Origin: Anaeromyxobacter oryzae
GTDB taxonomy: Bacteria > Myxococcota > Myxococcia > Myxococcales > Anaeromyxobacteraceae
Reading direction: 5' to 3'
Assembly (NCBI RefSeq): GCF_023169945.1
Contig: NZ_AP025591.1
Location: 4,956,481-5,020,480, forward strand
Length of the DNA stretch: 64,000 nt
Shown: positions 16,979 to 25,316 of the stretch, piece by piece
Position numbering within the stretch: the stretch's first letter is position 1
How the letters are laid out: every line of letters begins with the position of its first letter
Program-made: the position numbers and the translations under genes
The notes under the pieces: model-generated
Seen by the model: only the letters and a program-made list of their open reading frames with translations
The model's database searches: none
Told to the model about the DNA's origin: nothing

Positions 16979-17884
16979 ATGCGCACCGCGACACACGAGA
17001 CCGGGTCCGTCGGCGCCCCTGCGGAGGCCCGGCTGGACGCCCGGACGTGGCCGATCCGGCTCGCGTGCATGCGCGGCGCGCACCTCGTCGCGCGCGCGGG
17101 GTTCGTCGCGAAGGCCGCCCTCTACGGCGTGGTCGGCGCGCTCGCGCTGCGGGCTGCGCTCGGCCGTGGCGGAGCGACGTTCGACGTGAAGCAGGCGCTC
17201 GCGTCGCTCGCGTCGCCGCGTGGCGCCTCGACGACGCTCGTCCTCGCCGCCGCGGGCATCGCCGGCCTCGGGCTCTGGTTCGTGCTCGAGGGCATCGTGA
17301 ACCCGAACGGCGACCGCGGCGCCTGGGCGGCCATCTCCAGGGTCGGACAGGCGGTCGGCGGCCTCGGCTACGTCGCGCTCGCCGCGACCGGGCTCCGCGT
17401 CGCGCTCGGGCACGCGCCCGGGCCGAGCGGCGACCAGCTCGCGCGGACCGGCGCCGCGGAGGCGCTCGTCCTGCCGGGCGGTCCGGTGGTCGCGGTCGTC
17501 ATCGGGCTCGTCGCCATCGGGGTGGGCGTCCGCCAGGCGCACCTCGGCATCTCCGGGGGCTGTCTCCGCGTGCTCGATCTCTCCGCGACCTCGACGACGT
17601 TCCGGCGCTGGGCGCGGTGGCTCGCGGCGTTCGGGTTCGCGGCGCAGGGGACGCTGTTCGGGATGGTCGGCGCGTTCCTGATCCGGGCCGTGGTCCGGCG
17701 CGCGCCTGCGGAGGCGAGGGGGACGGGCGGCGCGCTCGACGTGATCGCGGCGCGGCCGTACGGGACGACGCTGCTCGCGGCCGCGGCCGTCGGGTTGTTC
17801 GCGTACGCGCTGTACGCGGGCATCGAGGGGGCCTGCCGGCGCTTCCCGGGCGAGTGCCCGGCGCCGGGCCGGGCGGCGGTGTGA
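16979..17884 (+). CDS. DUF1206 domain membrane protein
   Basis: The product (301 aa) has six predicted membrane helices arranged as three repeated pairs, the DUF1206 layout. Repeats open LVARAGFVAKAALYGVVGAL, ISRVGQAVGGLGYVALAATG and WLAAFGFAAQGTLFGMVGAF, each followed by a segment such as GLGLWFVLEGI or GVGVRQAHLGI. The role of the family is unknown. GTG at 16976 and ATG at 16979 are adjacent; I use the ATG. It precedes the YihY-family gene by 17 bp, so they are probably co-transcribed. Confidence 0.84.
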   Translation: MRTATHETGSVGAPAEARLDARTWPIRLACMRGAHLVARAGFVAKAALYGVVGALALRAALGRGGATFDVKQALASLASPRGASTTLVLAAAGIAGLGLWFVLEGIVNPNGDRGAWAAISRVGQAVGGLGYVALAATGLRVALGHAPGPSGDQLARTGAAEALVLPGGPVVAVVIGLVAIGVGVRQAHLGISGGCLRVLDLSATSTTFRRWARWLAAFGFAAQGTLFGMVGAFLIRAVVRRAPAEARGTGGALDVIAARPYGTTLLAAAAVGLFAYALYAGIEGACRRFPGECPAPGRAAV

Positions 17885-17901
17885 ATCGAGGGGGAGGCGA
17901 C

Positions 17902-18948
17902 ATGCGGTTCCCAGGGAAGGGCATGAGCTGGAAGGAGTTCGCGAAGGGGCTCACGGGGGAGATCTCGAAGGACAACGTGACCGACCTCGCCGCGACGGTG
18001 ACGTACTACGGCGTCCTCGCGCTCTTCCCGTTCCTGCTCTTCCTCGTCGCGCTCGCGAGCGTGGTCATCACGCCGGACCAGGCGCAGCAGCTGGTGCAGC
18101 AGCTCTCGCAGGTCGCGCCGGGGCCGGCGACGCAGATCGTCGGCCAGCGGATCCAGCAGCTCGGGCAGCAGCAGAACGTGACGCTGCTCGGGTTCGGCGC
18201 GCTGGGCGCGCTCTGGGCGGCGTCGGGCGCCATCCTCGCCCTGATGCGCGCGCTCAACACCTGCTACGACGTGAAGGAGGGCCGGCCGTTCTGGAAGGTG
18301 CGCGGGATCGCGCTCCTCATGACGATCGTCGCGAGCGTCCTCTCGCTCGTCGCCGCCCTCGCCGGCGTCGCCGCCGAGCCGATCGCGAACGCGATCGGCG
18401 GCCCCGTCGGCACCGCGATCCTGTGGCTCCGGCTCCCGGTCGCCGGGCTCGTGATGATGTTCCTCTGGGCGGTGCTCTACTACGCGCTCCCGGACGTCCA
18501 GCAGGCGTTCAAGTTCATCACGCCCGGCTCCGTCATCGGCGTCGTCCTGTGGGTGATCGCGTCCTGGGGGTTCAGCAAGTACGTCTCGAACTTCGGGAGC
18601 TACGACAAGACCTACGGCTCCATCGCCGGCGTCATCGTCCTGCTCTTCTGGATGTGGATCTCGGCGCTCGTCCTGCTCGCCGGCGCGGAGATGAACGCGT
18701 TCATCGAGCACGCGTCGCCGGAGGGGAAGCGCCAGGGCGCGAAGTCGCTCGCGGACACGGGGACCACGCCAGCGCACCCGCAGCACGAGGGCGTCGCCGC
18801 GCAGCAGGACCTGCCCGACGCCCCGCCGGCGTCCGCGGCGGCGCGGCGGCCGAAGGTGGACCGGAGGGCGCGCGGGCCGCTCCGCGGCATCGCCGCGATC
18901 GCCGCGGGGTTCGCGGCCGGGGTGCTCCTCGCGCGACGCGAGGCGTGA
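17902..18948 (+). CDS. YihY/BrkB (UPF0761) family inner-membrane protein
   Basis: The product (348 aa) carries the YihY/virulence factor BrkB domain with about six membrane helices. It has DLAATVTYYGVLALFPFLLF, GALGALWAASGAILALMRAL, YYALPDVQQAFKFITPGSVI and YGSIAGVIVLLFWMWISALV, then AGAEMNAFIEH. All are family hallmarks. A ~90-residue hydrophilic C-terminal tail ends with a weak helix (AAIAAGFAAGVLLARREA). Despite the older ribonuclease BN label, the function is not established. GGGGGAG precedes the ATG at good spacing and fixes the start. Confidence 0.9.
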   Translation: MRFPGKGMSWKEFAKGLTGEISKDNVTDLAATVTYYGVLALFPFLLFLVALASVVITPDQAQQLVQQLSQVAPGPATQIVGQRIQQLGQQQNVTLLGFGALGALWAASGAILALMRALNTCYDVKEGRPFWKVRGIALLMTIVASVLSLVAALAGVAAEPIANAIGGPVGTAILWLRLPVAGLVMMFLWAVLYYALPDVQQAFKFITPGSVIGVVLWVIASWGFSKYVSNFGSYDKTYGSIAGVIVLLFWMWISALVLLAGAEMNAFIEHASPEGKRQGAKSLADTGTTPAHPQHEGVAAQQDLPDAPPASAAARRPKVDRRARGPLRGIAAIAAGFAAGVLLARREA

Positions 18949-18961
18949 GCGAGGACGGCGG

Positions 18962-19744
18962 CTAGCGCCCGCCCGGCGCGACGTGCACGAACCGGTCGCG
19001 GAACAGGTAGCCCTGCACGAGGCCGACGCCGAGATCGCGCGCGAGCTCGAAGTCCTCGGCGGTCTCGACGCCCTCGAGCACCGCGCGGGCGCCGGTCCGC
19101 TGCGCCATGCCCACGAGCGCCTGCACCACGGCGAGCCGCCGGCCGTCGCGCGGCGCGGGCACGAGCGACCGATCGAACTTGAGGTAGTCGGCGTAGGCGA
19201 GCGACTCGAACGAGACGAGCCCGTCCATCGCGCCCACGTCGTCGAGCGCGAAGGGGACGCCCGCCCCGCGGAGGCCGGCGATCATCTCGCCGGCGCGGAT
19301 CGCGTCGTCCACGTCGAGGTTCTCGATGGCCTCGACCACGACGTCCATCCCTGCCTGCCCGAGCAGCGCGATGAACTGCTCCGCCGCGCCGGCCGCGCCG
19401 AGGTAGCTGTCGGGATCCAGGTTGACGAAGACGGTGTGGCCCGGCGCGCGATCGAGCTGGAGCCGCTTCAGCGCGAGCTCGGTCTCGACGAGGAGCGCCG
19501 GCGCGCAGTGCAGCCACCGGAACGCCTGCGTCGCGGGCACCAGGGCGCCGTCCGTCCGGTGGAAGCGCGCGAGCGCCTCGTACGCGATCGTCCGCCCGGA
19601 CGCGACCTCGACGATGGGCTCGTACTGCACGCCGAAGCGTGCGCTCTCGAGCACCTCGAGGAGCCCGTCGTCGGAGCCGAGCGGATCGCCGTTCGGACGC
19701 CGGCGAGCGGCGCGGAGTGGCGTGGTGTGAGGGTCGGAAGCCAT
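18962..19744 (-). CDS. EAL domain protein (putative c-di-GMP phosphodiesterase)
   Basis: The product (260 aa) is essentially a lone EAL domain with a ~30-residue basic N-terminus and no GGDEF, receiver or membrane part. Expected catalytic and metal residues are present: Glu56 in YEALARF, Asn in FVNLDPDS, Glu in VVEAIEN, the Asp pair in ALDDVGA, Lys in YLKFDRS, Glu in LEGVET and Gln in VQGYLF. Loop 6 is unusual: the canonical DFGTG segment reads DVGAM, so activity or dimer control may differ. A sigma-70-like promoter lies upstream (19800-19827). Confidence 0.88.
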   Translation of the reverse strand: MASDPHTTPLRAARRRPNGDPLGSDDGLLEVLESARFGVQYEPIVEVASGRTIAYEALARFHRTDGALVPATQAFRWLHCAPALLVETELALKRLQLDRAPGHTVFVNLDPDSYLGAAGAAEQFIALLGQAGMDVVVEAIENLDVDDAIRAGEMIAGLRGAGVPFALDDVGAMDGLVSFESLAYADYLKFDRSLVPAPRDGRRLAVVQALVGMAQRTGARAVLEGVETAEDFELARDLGVGLVQGYLFRDRFVHVAPGGR

Positions 19745-19799
19745 GTGGGATGCGGCCTCGCGCGCGGGGGGGTGAAGGGGAATCGCGAGAGCGGGTCGC

Positions 19800-19827
19800 A
19801 TTATGCCTTGTCCGGGGTGAGGTGTAA
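19800..19827 (-). promoter_or_regulatory. Candidate sigma-70 promoter of the EAL gene
   Basis: On the minus strand TTACAC (19827-19822) and CATAAT (19805-19800) are separated by 16 bases. The predicted start near 19793 gives a leader of about 50 bases before the ATG at 19744. AT-rich -10 words are rare in this sequence, which adds weight. Confidence 0.5.
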
Positions 19828-20026
19828 GTGTAGCTCCCTCAGGGTCGGCCAACGCATCATGTCGACGGCTGATTCCGGAAAAAGAAGGACCCCGGCGAGC
19901 CGGCCCTGGCGGCCTCGGCCGGTGAGCCGGCGTCCTGGCGTGCTGCGGGGAGGATGGTCGTCCGGCGCCGGACGGCCCGACCTGCCGCCGCTGCGGTCCG
20001 GGCGACGCTCGCCTAGGCTCCGGGTC

Positions 20027-20983
20027 ATGACCCGCTCGCACCGGCTCCGCGTCGGCGTCTCCGCCTGCCTCCTCGGTCACAAGGTCCGGTACGACGGCCA
20101 GCACAAGCGCGACGCCTTCCTCGTCGACGTGCTCGGCCCGTTCGTCGACTGGGTGCCGGTCTGCCCGGAGCTCGAGGTCGGCATGGGCGTGCCGCGGGAG
20201 CCCATCCACCTCGTGGGCCGGACGGCCGCGCCGCGCCTCGTCGGTGAGCGCAGCGGGACGGATCACACCGAGGCGATGCGCCGCTACGCCGAGCGGCGCG
20301 TCGCCGCGCTCGCGGGCGAGGACCTCTCCGGCTACGTGACGAAGAAGGACTCGCCCTCCTGCGGCCTCGAGCGCGTGCGGGTCCACCCGGAGAAGGGCGG
20401 GCCGCCGCGGCGCGACGGCGTGGGCGCGTTCGCGGCGGTGCTCCGCGCGCGGCTGCCGCTCCTGCCGGTGGAGGAGGAGGGCCGGCTCAACGACCCCGCG
20501 CTCCGCGAGAGCTTCATCGAGCGGGTCTTCGCGTACGACCGCTGGAAGCGCGCGGTGGCGGGCGGGATGCGCCGGGGCGATCTCGTCGCGTTCCACACGG
20601 CCCACAAGCTGACGCTCATGGCCCACAGCCCCGCCGCGTACCGCGCGCTCGGCGCCCTCGTGGGCGGGCTCGGGAAGGGCTCCATCCGCGCCGTCGAGGC
20701 GTACGGGGCGGCGTTCATGGAGGCGCTCCGCGTCCCCGCCACGCGCGGGCGCCACGCGAACGTGCTCCAGCACATGCTCGGTTACTTCCGCGAGGTGCTC
20801 CCGGCGCCGGAGCGGAAGGAGCTCGAGGAGACGGTGACGGACTACGCGCGCGGCCTCGTCCCGCTGGTCGTGCCGCTCACGCTCTTCCGCCACCACGTGC
20901 GCAAGCACGGCGTCGCGTACCTCGCCGGCCAGCGCTACCTCGACCCCGATCCGAAGGAGCTCATGCTCCGGAACCACGTCTAG
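20027..20983 (+). CDS. DUF523-DUF1722 fusion (TudS-YbgA)
   Basis: The product (318 aa) has an N-terminal DUF523 domain (about 7-150). Its conserved Cys motifs are VSACLLGHKVRYDG, VCPELEVGMGVPREP and SPSCGLER. DUF523 proteins related to TudS bind a [4Fe-4S] cluster and remove sulfur from thiouracil. The C-terminal DUF1722 (about 170-310) resembles YbgA, with KLTLMAHSPAAYRALG, HANVLQHMLGYFREVL and VPLTLFRHHVRK. In E. coli ybgA neighbours the photolyase gene phrB; here a photolyase lies 1.6 kb downstream. It converges on alanine dehydrogenase with overlapping stops in CTAG. Confidence 0.88.
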   Translation: MTRSHRLRVGVSACLLGHKVRYDGQHKRDAFLVDVLGPFVDWVPVCPELEVGMGVPREPIHLVGRTAAPRLVGERSGTDHTEAMRRYAERRVAALAGEDLSGYVTKKDSPSCGLERVRVHPEKGGPPRRDGVGAFAAVLRARLPLLPVEEEGRLNDPALRESFIERVFAYDRWKRAVAGGMRRGDLVAFHTAHKLTLMAHSPAAYRALGALVGGLGKGSIRAVEAYGAAFMEALRVPATRGRHANVLQHMLGYFREVLPAPERKELEETVTDYARGLVPLVVPLTLFRHHVRKHGVAYLAGQRYLDPDPKELMLRNHV

Positions 20984-22103
20984 GCGGCGCGCTCGAGCGC
21001 GGCGCGCGGCTCCTCCCACGGCAGGCCCAGGCTCTCGGCGACCGGCCGGCACGTGAGCCTCCCCGCGTGCGTGTTGAGGCCGGCGAGGAAGCCGGGATCC
21101 GCGAGGAGGGCGCGCGCGAGCCCCTCCGTGGCGAGCTTCAGCGCATACGGGAGCGTCGCGTTCGTGAGCGCGATCGTCGACGTGCGTGGCAGCGCGCCGG
21201 GCATGTTCGCCACCGCGTAGTGGAGCACCCCGTCCACGAAGTAGACCGGATCCGTGTGCGTCGTCGGCCGCGTGGTCTCGACGCAGCCGCCCTGATCCAC
21301 CGAGACGTCCACGATGACGCTGCCCGGCTGCATCCGGGAGAGCATGCGCCGCGTCACGAGCTTCGGCGTGGCGGCGCCCGGGACGAGCACCGCGCCGATC
21401 ACGAGGTCGGCCCGCGCGATCGCCTCCTCGACGTGGGCCTCGTTCGACCAGAGGGTCTCGATCCGGTTCCCGAAGATGTCGTCGAGGTACCGGAGCGTCG
21501 CCAGGCTCCTGGCGAGCGCCGTGACGCGCGCGCCCATGCCGGCCGCCACCTTGATCGCGTTCAGCCCGACGGCGCCCGCCCCGAGGACGACGACGTGCGC
21601 GGGCGGCACGCCCGGCACGCCGCCGAGGAGCATTCCGCGCCCGCCGTTCGGCTGCTGGAGGTAGAACGCGCCGACGTGCGCCGCCATCCGCCCGGCGACC
21701 TCCGACATGGGCGTGAGGAGCGGCAGCCGGCCGCCGGCGTCGCGGATGGTCTCGTACGCGACCGCGCTCACGCCGCGCGCGAGCAGCCCCTTCGCCTGGG
21801 CCGGGTCCGCCGCCAGGTGGAGGTAGGTGAAGAGGATCTGCCCCGGCCGGAGCAGGGCGATCTCCTCGGGCTGCGGCTCCTTCACCTTGAGGACGAGCTC
21901 GGCCGCGCCGAAGACCTCCGGCGCCGTCGCGACGACCTGCGCGCCCATGGCGGCGTAGGCCGCGTCGGCGAAGCCGCTCCGCTCCCCCGCGTGCGCCTCC
22001 ACGAGGACCTCGTGGCCGGCCGCGACGAGCGACCGCGCCCCGCCGGGCGTGAGCCCACCCGGTTCTCGTGGTCCTTGATCTCCCTCGGGCAGCCGACGCG
22101 CAT
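20980..22103 (-). pseudogene. ald: Alanine dehydrogenase, frameshifted near the 5' end
   Basis: The gene would encode ~374 residues of L-alanine dehydrogenase, the NAD-dependent interconversion of alanine and pyruvate. The first frame reads MRVGCPREIKDHENRVG and then continues as nonsense. The normal continuation LTPGGARSLVAAGHEVLVEA lies in the next frame. One C is missing on the minus strand at about 22053 (GTGGGCTCACG where GTGGGCCTCACG is expected). The rest is intact, including the NAD-binding loop VLGAGAVGLNA and SVDQGGCVETTRPTTH. It is either a recent inactivation or a sequencing error. The next in-frame start, a GTG, would lose about 37 residues. Confidence 0.85.
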
Positions 22104-22218
22104 GGTCGCTCCGTTCGTGAAGTCCCGCCCGGCCGCCTGACCAGTAAGCACGGGCCCCCGGCGCGGCCACCCTCCGTCCCTGGCGATCCGCGCCGGCTTC
22201 CGGTAATTCACGGGCGCC

Positions 22219-22614
22219 ATGACCCCCGACGCGCGTGCGGCGCTGCGCCTCGCCCTCGAGCGGCTCCGCCGCCAGCTCCTCTCCACCGGCCCCGCGAAGA
22301 TCGAGCCGAACCGGCAGGACCCGGCGAGCACCGGCGTCGCGGACGAGGACGCGCAGGCCCTCTCCGAGATGCTGCAGGTGCTCGCGTCGCAGCGGAACCG
22401 CGGCCAGGCGGATCTCCTCGGGCGCATCGACCGCGCGCTGCGGAAGCTCGACGAGGCGCCCGACGACTACGGGCTCTGCGAGTCGTGCGAGGAGGAGATC
22501 CCGCACAAGCGCCTCGCCCTCATGCCGTACGCGGCGCTCTGCGCCGGGTGCCAGGCGAGGAGCGAGCCGCGGCCGGGCGCGGGCCGCCGGCGGAGCGTCA
22601 CCGACTTCGAGTGA
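22219..22614 (+). CDS. TraR/DksA-type zinc-finger protein
   Basis: The product (131 aa) has a helical N-terminal part and the four-Cys zinc finger CESCEEEIPHKRLALMPYAA...CAGC, i.e. C-x2-C ... C-x2-C, with the DksA-like YGLCESC opening. An acidic/helical segment (EDAQALSEMLQVLASQRNR) precedes it. Such proteins bind RNA polymerase in its secondary channel; this one is shorter than DksA and lacks a clear DxxDxA tip, so it may be a paralogue with another role. It ends 3 bases before the photolyase ATG, implying co-transcription. Confidence 0.86.
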   Translation: MTPDARAALRLALERLRRQLLSTGPAKIEPNRQDPASTGVADEDAQALSEMLQVLASQRNRGQADLLGRIDRALRKLDEAPDDYGLCESCEEEIPHKRLALMPYAALCAGCQARSEPRPGAGRRRSVTDFE

Positions 22615-22617
22615 TCG

Positions 22618-24093
22618 ATGCCGGTGCCGGCGGAGCGCGTCCGGAAGCTCAACGCGGCGCCGGTGCGCGCGGACCGCGCCTTCGTCCTCCACTGGATGAC
22701 GTGCACGCGGCGCGTCGGGTCGAACCCGGCGCTCGAGCGCGCGGTGGACCTCGCGCGCGAGCTGAAGCGGCCGGTGCTCGTCCTCGAGGCGCTCCGCGCC
22801 GGGTATCCGTTCGCGAGCGATCGGCTCCACGCGTTCGTGATGGAGGGCATGGCCGAGAACGCGCGGCGGATCCGGGGCCGTGCGCTCCACCTCCCGTACC
22901 TCGAGCGGCGCGCGGGGGAGGGGAAGGGGCTCCTCGAGGCGCTCGCCCGCGACGCCTGCGCAGTCGTCACCGACGACTTCCCCACGTTCTTCGTCCCGCG
23001 GATGCTGGCCGCCGTCGCGCCGCGCCTCGACGTGGCGCTCGAGGCGGTGGACGGGAGCTGCGTGGTCCCGTTCCGGCTCGCCGGCCGGGACCATCCGACG
23101 GCGTACGCGTACCGCCGCTTCCTGCAGCGCACGCTTCCGGCGTGGATCGACCGGCTCCCGGCGGAGGACCCGCTCGCGCGGGCGCCGCGGCCGGGGCGCG
23201 CCGCGATCCCCTCGGACGTGCTGCGGCGCTGGCCCGCGACCGACCTCGCCGACCTCGCGCGCCCGGGGCGGATCCTCGCGGACCTGCCCATCGACCACGG
23301 CGTCGCGCCGTGTCGCCGGGGCGGCGCGGCAGCAGGCGAGGCGCGGCTCGCGGAGTTCGTCGAGCGAGGGCTCGACGCGTACGCCGAGCGCCGGAACGAT
23401 CCCGACGCGGAGGCGGCGAGCGGCCTCTCCCCGTGGCTCCACTTCGGCCACGTGGGCAGCTTCGACGTCCTCCGGGCGGTGCTCCGCCGCGAGGGCTGGA
23501 CGCCCCGGCGGCTCGCGCCGGCGGCGAACGGCGCCAGGGCGGGCTTCTGGGGGCTCGGCGCTGGCGCCGAGGCGTTCCTCGATCAGCTCCTCACCTGGCG
23601 GGAGCTGGGCTTCGTGACGTGCGCACACCGGCCCGACCACCGCGCCTACGCGTCGCTCCCGGAGTGGGCGCGCACGACCCTCGCCCGCCACGCTCGCGAT
23701 CGCCGCCCGGTCCGCTACGGCCACGACGCGCTCGCGGCGGCCGCGACCGGCGATCCGATCTGGAACGCGGCGCAGCGCCAGCTCCTCCGCGAGGGCGTGA
23801 TCCACGGCTACCTCCGGATGCTCTGGGGAAAGAAGGTCCTCGAGTGGAGCGCGTCTCCCGAGGCGGCGCTCGAGGTCCTCCTCGATCTGAACGATCGGTA
23901 CGCGCTCGACGGACGGGATCCGAACTCGGTCTCCGGGATCTTCTGGTGCCTCGGGCGCTACGACCGGCCCTGGCCGGAGCGGCCGATCTACGGCACCGTC
24001 CGCTCGATGTCGTCGGAGCGCACCGCGAAGAAGGTGGCGCTCGCGCGGTGGCTCGCGCGGTTCGGCGAGCCCTCGCAGGCATCGCTCCGCTGA
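22618..24093 (+). CDS. Class II deoxyribodipyrimidine photolyase family protein
   Basis: The product (491 aa) would use blue light and reduced FAD to split cyclobutane pyrimidine dimers. The N-terminal antenna domain opens AFVLHWMTCTRRVGSNPALE, the class II pattern. The FAD domain near the C-terminus has REGVIHGYLRMLWGKKVLEW, DRYALDGRDPNSVSGIFW and RPIYGTVRSMSSERTAKK, all class II signatures. Length is typical. It is transcribed after the DksA-like gene (3-bp gap). The nearby YbgA-like gene strengthens the DNA-light-repair context. Confidence 0.9.
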   Translation: MPVPAERVRKLNAAPVRADRAFVLHWMTCTRRVGSNPALERAVDLARELKRPVLVLEALRAGYPFASDRLHAFVMEGMAENARRIRGRALHLPYLERRAGEGKGLLEALARDACAVVTDDFPTFFVPRMLAAVAPRLDVALEAVDGSCVVPFRLAGRDHPTAYAYRRFLQRTLPAWIDRLPAEDPLARAPRPGRAAIPSDVLRRWPATDLADLARPGRILADLPIDHGVAPCRRGGAAAGEARLAEFVERGLDAYAERRNDPDAEAASGLSPWLHFGHVGSFDVLRAVLRREGWTPRRLAPAANGARAGFWGLGAGAEAFLDQLLTWRELGFVTCAHRPDHRAYASLPEWARTTLARHARDRRPVRYGHDALAAAATGDPIWNAAQRQLLREGVIHGYLRMLWGKKVLEWSASPEAALEVLLDLNDRYALDGRDPNSVSGIFWCLGRYDRPWPERPIYGTVRSMSSERTAKKVALARWLARFGEPSQASLR

Positions 24094-24115
24094 GCGGAAA
24101 GCGGGCGCCGCAGGA

Positions 24116-24187
24116 GCCGTTCGTCGTGAGCCCGGCGAGCCACGTACGCGCGGGGGCCCTTCGACGGGCTCAGGGCGAGCGGGTGGG
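24116..24187. repeat. Copy of an interspersed intergenic repeat
   Basis: The segment contains CCGTTCGTCGTGAGCCCGG and, 25 bases on, GGCCCTTCGACGGGCTCAGG followed by GCGAGCGGGTGGGC. The two halves match those in the 10707-10762 gap, and the second half matches the segment in the Hsp70-DUF3731 gene. It lies between the photolyase and SDR genes. Confidence 0.6.
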
Positions 24188-24249
24188 CCGTCCATCGCCG
24201 CTCGCCCGAGACCGTGGCGCGCGGCGGCTGGCGGCGGCACACTCCTGCG

Positions 24250-25305
24250 ATGAAGCACGCTCACGGACGGACCGTCCTCGTCACCGGCGCGACCGGGTTC
24301 GTCGGCGGCGCCCTCGTCCCGGCGCTGCTCGCGCGCGGCGAGCGCGTCCGCGCGACGGCGCGCCGGGGCGCGGCGGCGCGGGACGGCGGCGTCGAGTGGG
24401 TCGAGGCGGATCTCGCGCGGCCGGCCGACCTGCCCCGTGCGCTCGAGGGCGTCGACGCCGCCTACTTCCTCGTCCATGGGATGGCGAGCGGGCACGACGA
24501 CTACGCCGAGGAGGAGCGGCGTGCGGCGGCCGCGTTCAGCCGCGCCGCCGACGTCGCCGGCGTCGAGCGGATCGTCTACCTCGGCGGGGTCGCGCCGCGC
24601 GGGCGCCCGTCGCGGCACCTCGCGAGCCGCCTCGCGGTCGGCGAGGTGCTGCGGAGCGGGCGCGTCCCGTGCCTCGAGCTCCGCGCGTCGATGATCGTCG
24701 GCGCGGGCAGCGCTTCGTGGCAGGTCGTGCGGGACCTCGCGCTGCGCCTGCCGGCCATGCTCCTCCCGGCGTGGGCCGAGAGCCGCACCTCCCCGGTGGC
24801 CATCGAGGACGTGGTCCGCGCGCTCGCGGCCGCGCTCGACGTGCCGCTCGCGGGGAGCGCCTGCTACGACCTGCCGGGCGGCGACGTGCTCGCCATCCGG
24901 GAGATCCTGGAGCACGTCGCCGCGCTCCGGGGGCGCGCGCTCCCCGCCGTCCGCGCGCCGCTCCCGATCCCGCGCGTGTCGACGCTCTGGCTGAAGCTCG
25001 TCTCCGACGCAGACTGGCGCGTCGTCCGCGAGCTGGTCCTCGGCCTCTCCCACGACCTCCTGCCGCGCGACGGCCGGTACTGGACGATCGCCGGCCTCCC
25101 GCCGCCGCTCGGGTTCGACGAGGCGGCCCGCCGCGCGCTCGCGGGCGACCGCCGCCCGGGCGGCCTGCGCGGCGCGGTGACCGCGGTCGAGGAGGCGATC
25201 GTCGCCCGCTACGCGCCGCGGCTGCGCGACGGGCGCGGGAGCCGCGAGCCGGGCCGCCGGCCGGCAGCCCCTCCCGGGCCCGCCGTTCCGCCTCGCGGGC
25301 GTTAG
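24250..25305 (+). CDS. NAD(P)-binding SDR-type protein (NmrA/NDUFA9-like)
   Basis: The product (351 aa) is an atypical short-chain dehydrogenase with the nucleotide-binding loop VLVTGATGFVGGAL near residue 10. Further landmarks are AYFLVHGMASG and IVYLGGVAPRGRPSRHLASR. The standard catalytic YxxxK is absent. The C-terminal part (SPVAIEDVVRALAAAL, then CYDLPGGDVLAIREIL) matches the NmrA/NDUFA9-like group, often redox sensors or assembly factors. It ends 11 bp before the hydroxylase-like gene. The substrate is unknown. Confidence 0.82.
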   Translation: MKHAHGRTVLVTGATGFVGGALVPALLARGERVRATARRGAAARDGGVEWVEADLARPADLPRALEGVDAAYFLVHGMASGHDDYAEEERRAAAAFSRAADVAGVERIVYLGGVAPRGRPSRHLASRLAVGEVLRSGRVPCLELRASMIVGAGSASWQVVRDLALRLPAMLLPAWAESRTSPVAIEDVVRALAAALDVPLAGSACYDLPGGDVLAIREILEHVAALRGRALPAVRAPLPIPRVSTLWLKLVSDADWRVVRELVLGLSHDLLPRDGRYWTIAGLPPPLGFDEAARRALAGDRRPGGLRGAVTAVEEAIVARYAPRLRDGRGSREPGRRPAAPPGPAVPPRGR

Positions 25306-25316
25306 ATTTCGCCGCC

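Noticed and set aside
22068..25316. Open frame running from the dksA region into the LpxO-like gene
   Set aside because: It is an Arg/Ala-rich shadow of four real genes; only its last part (from 25317) is a protein with family motifs.
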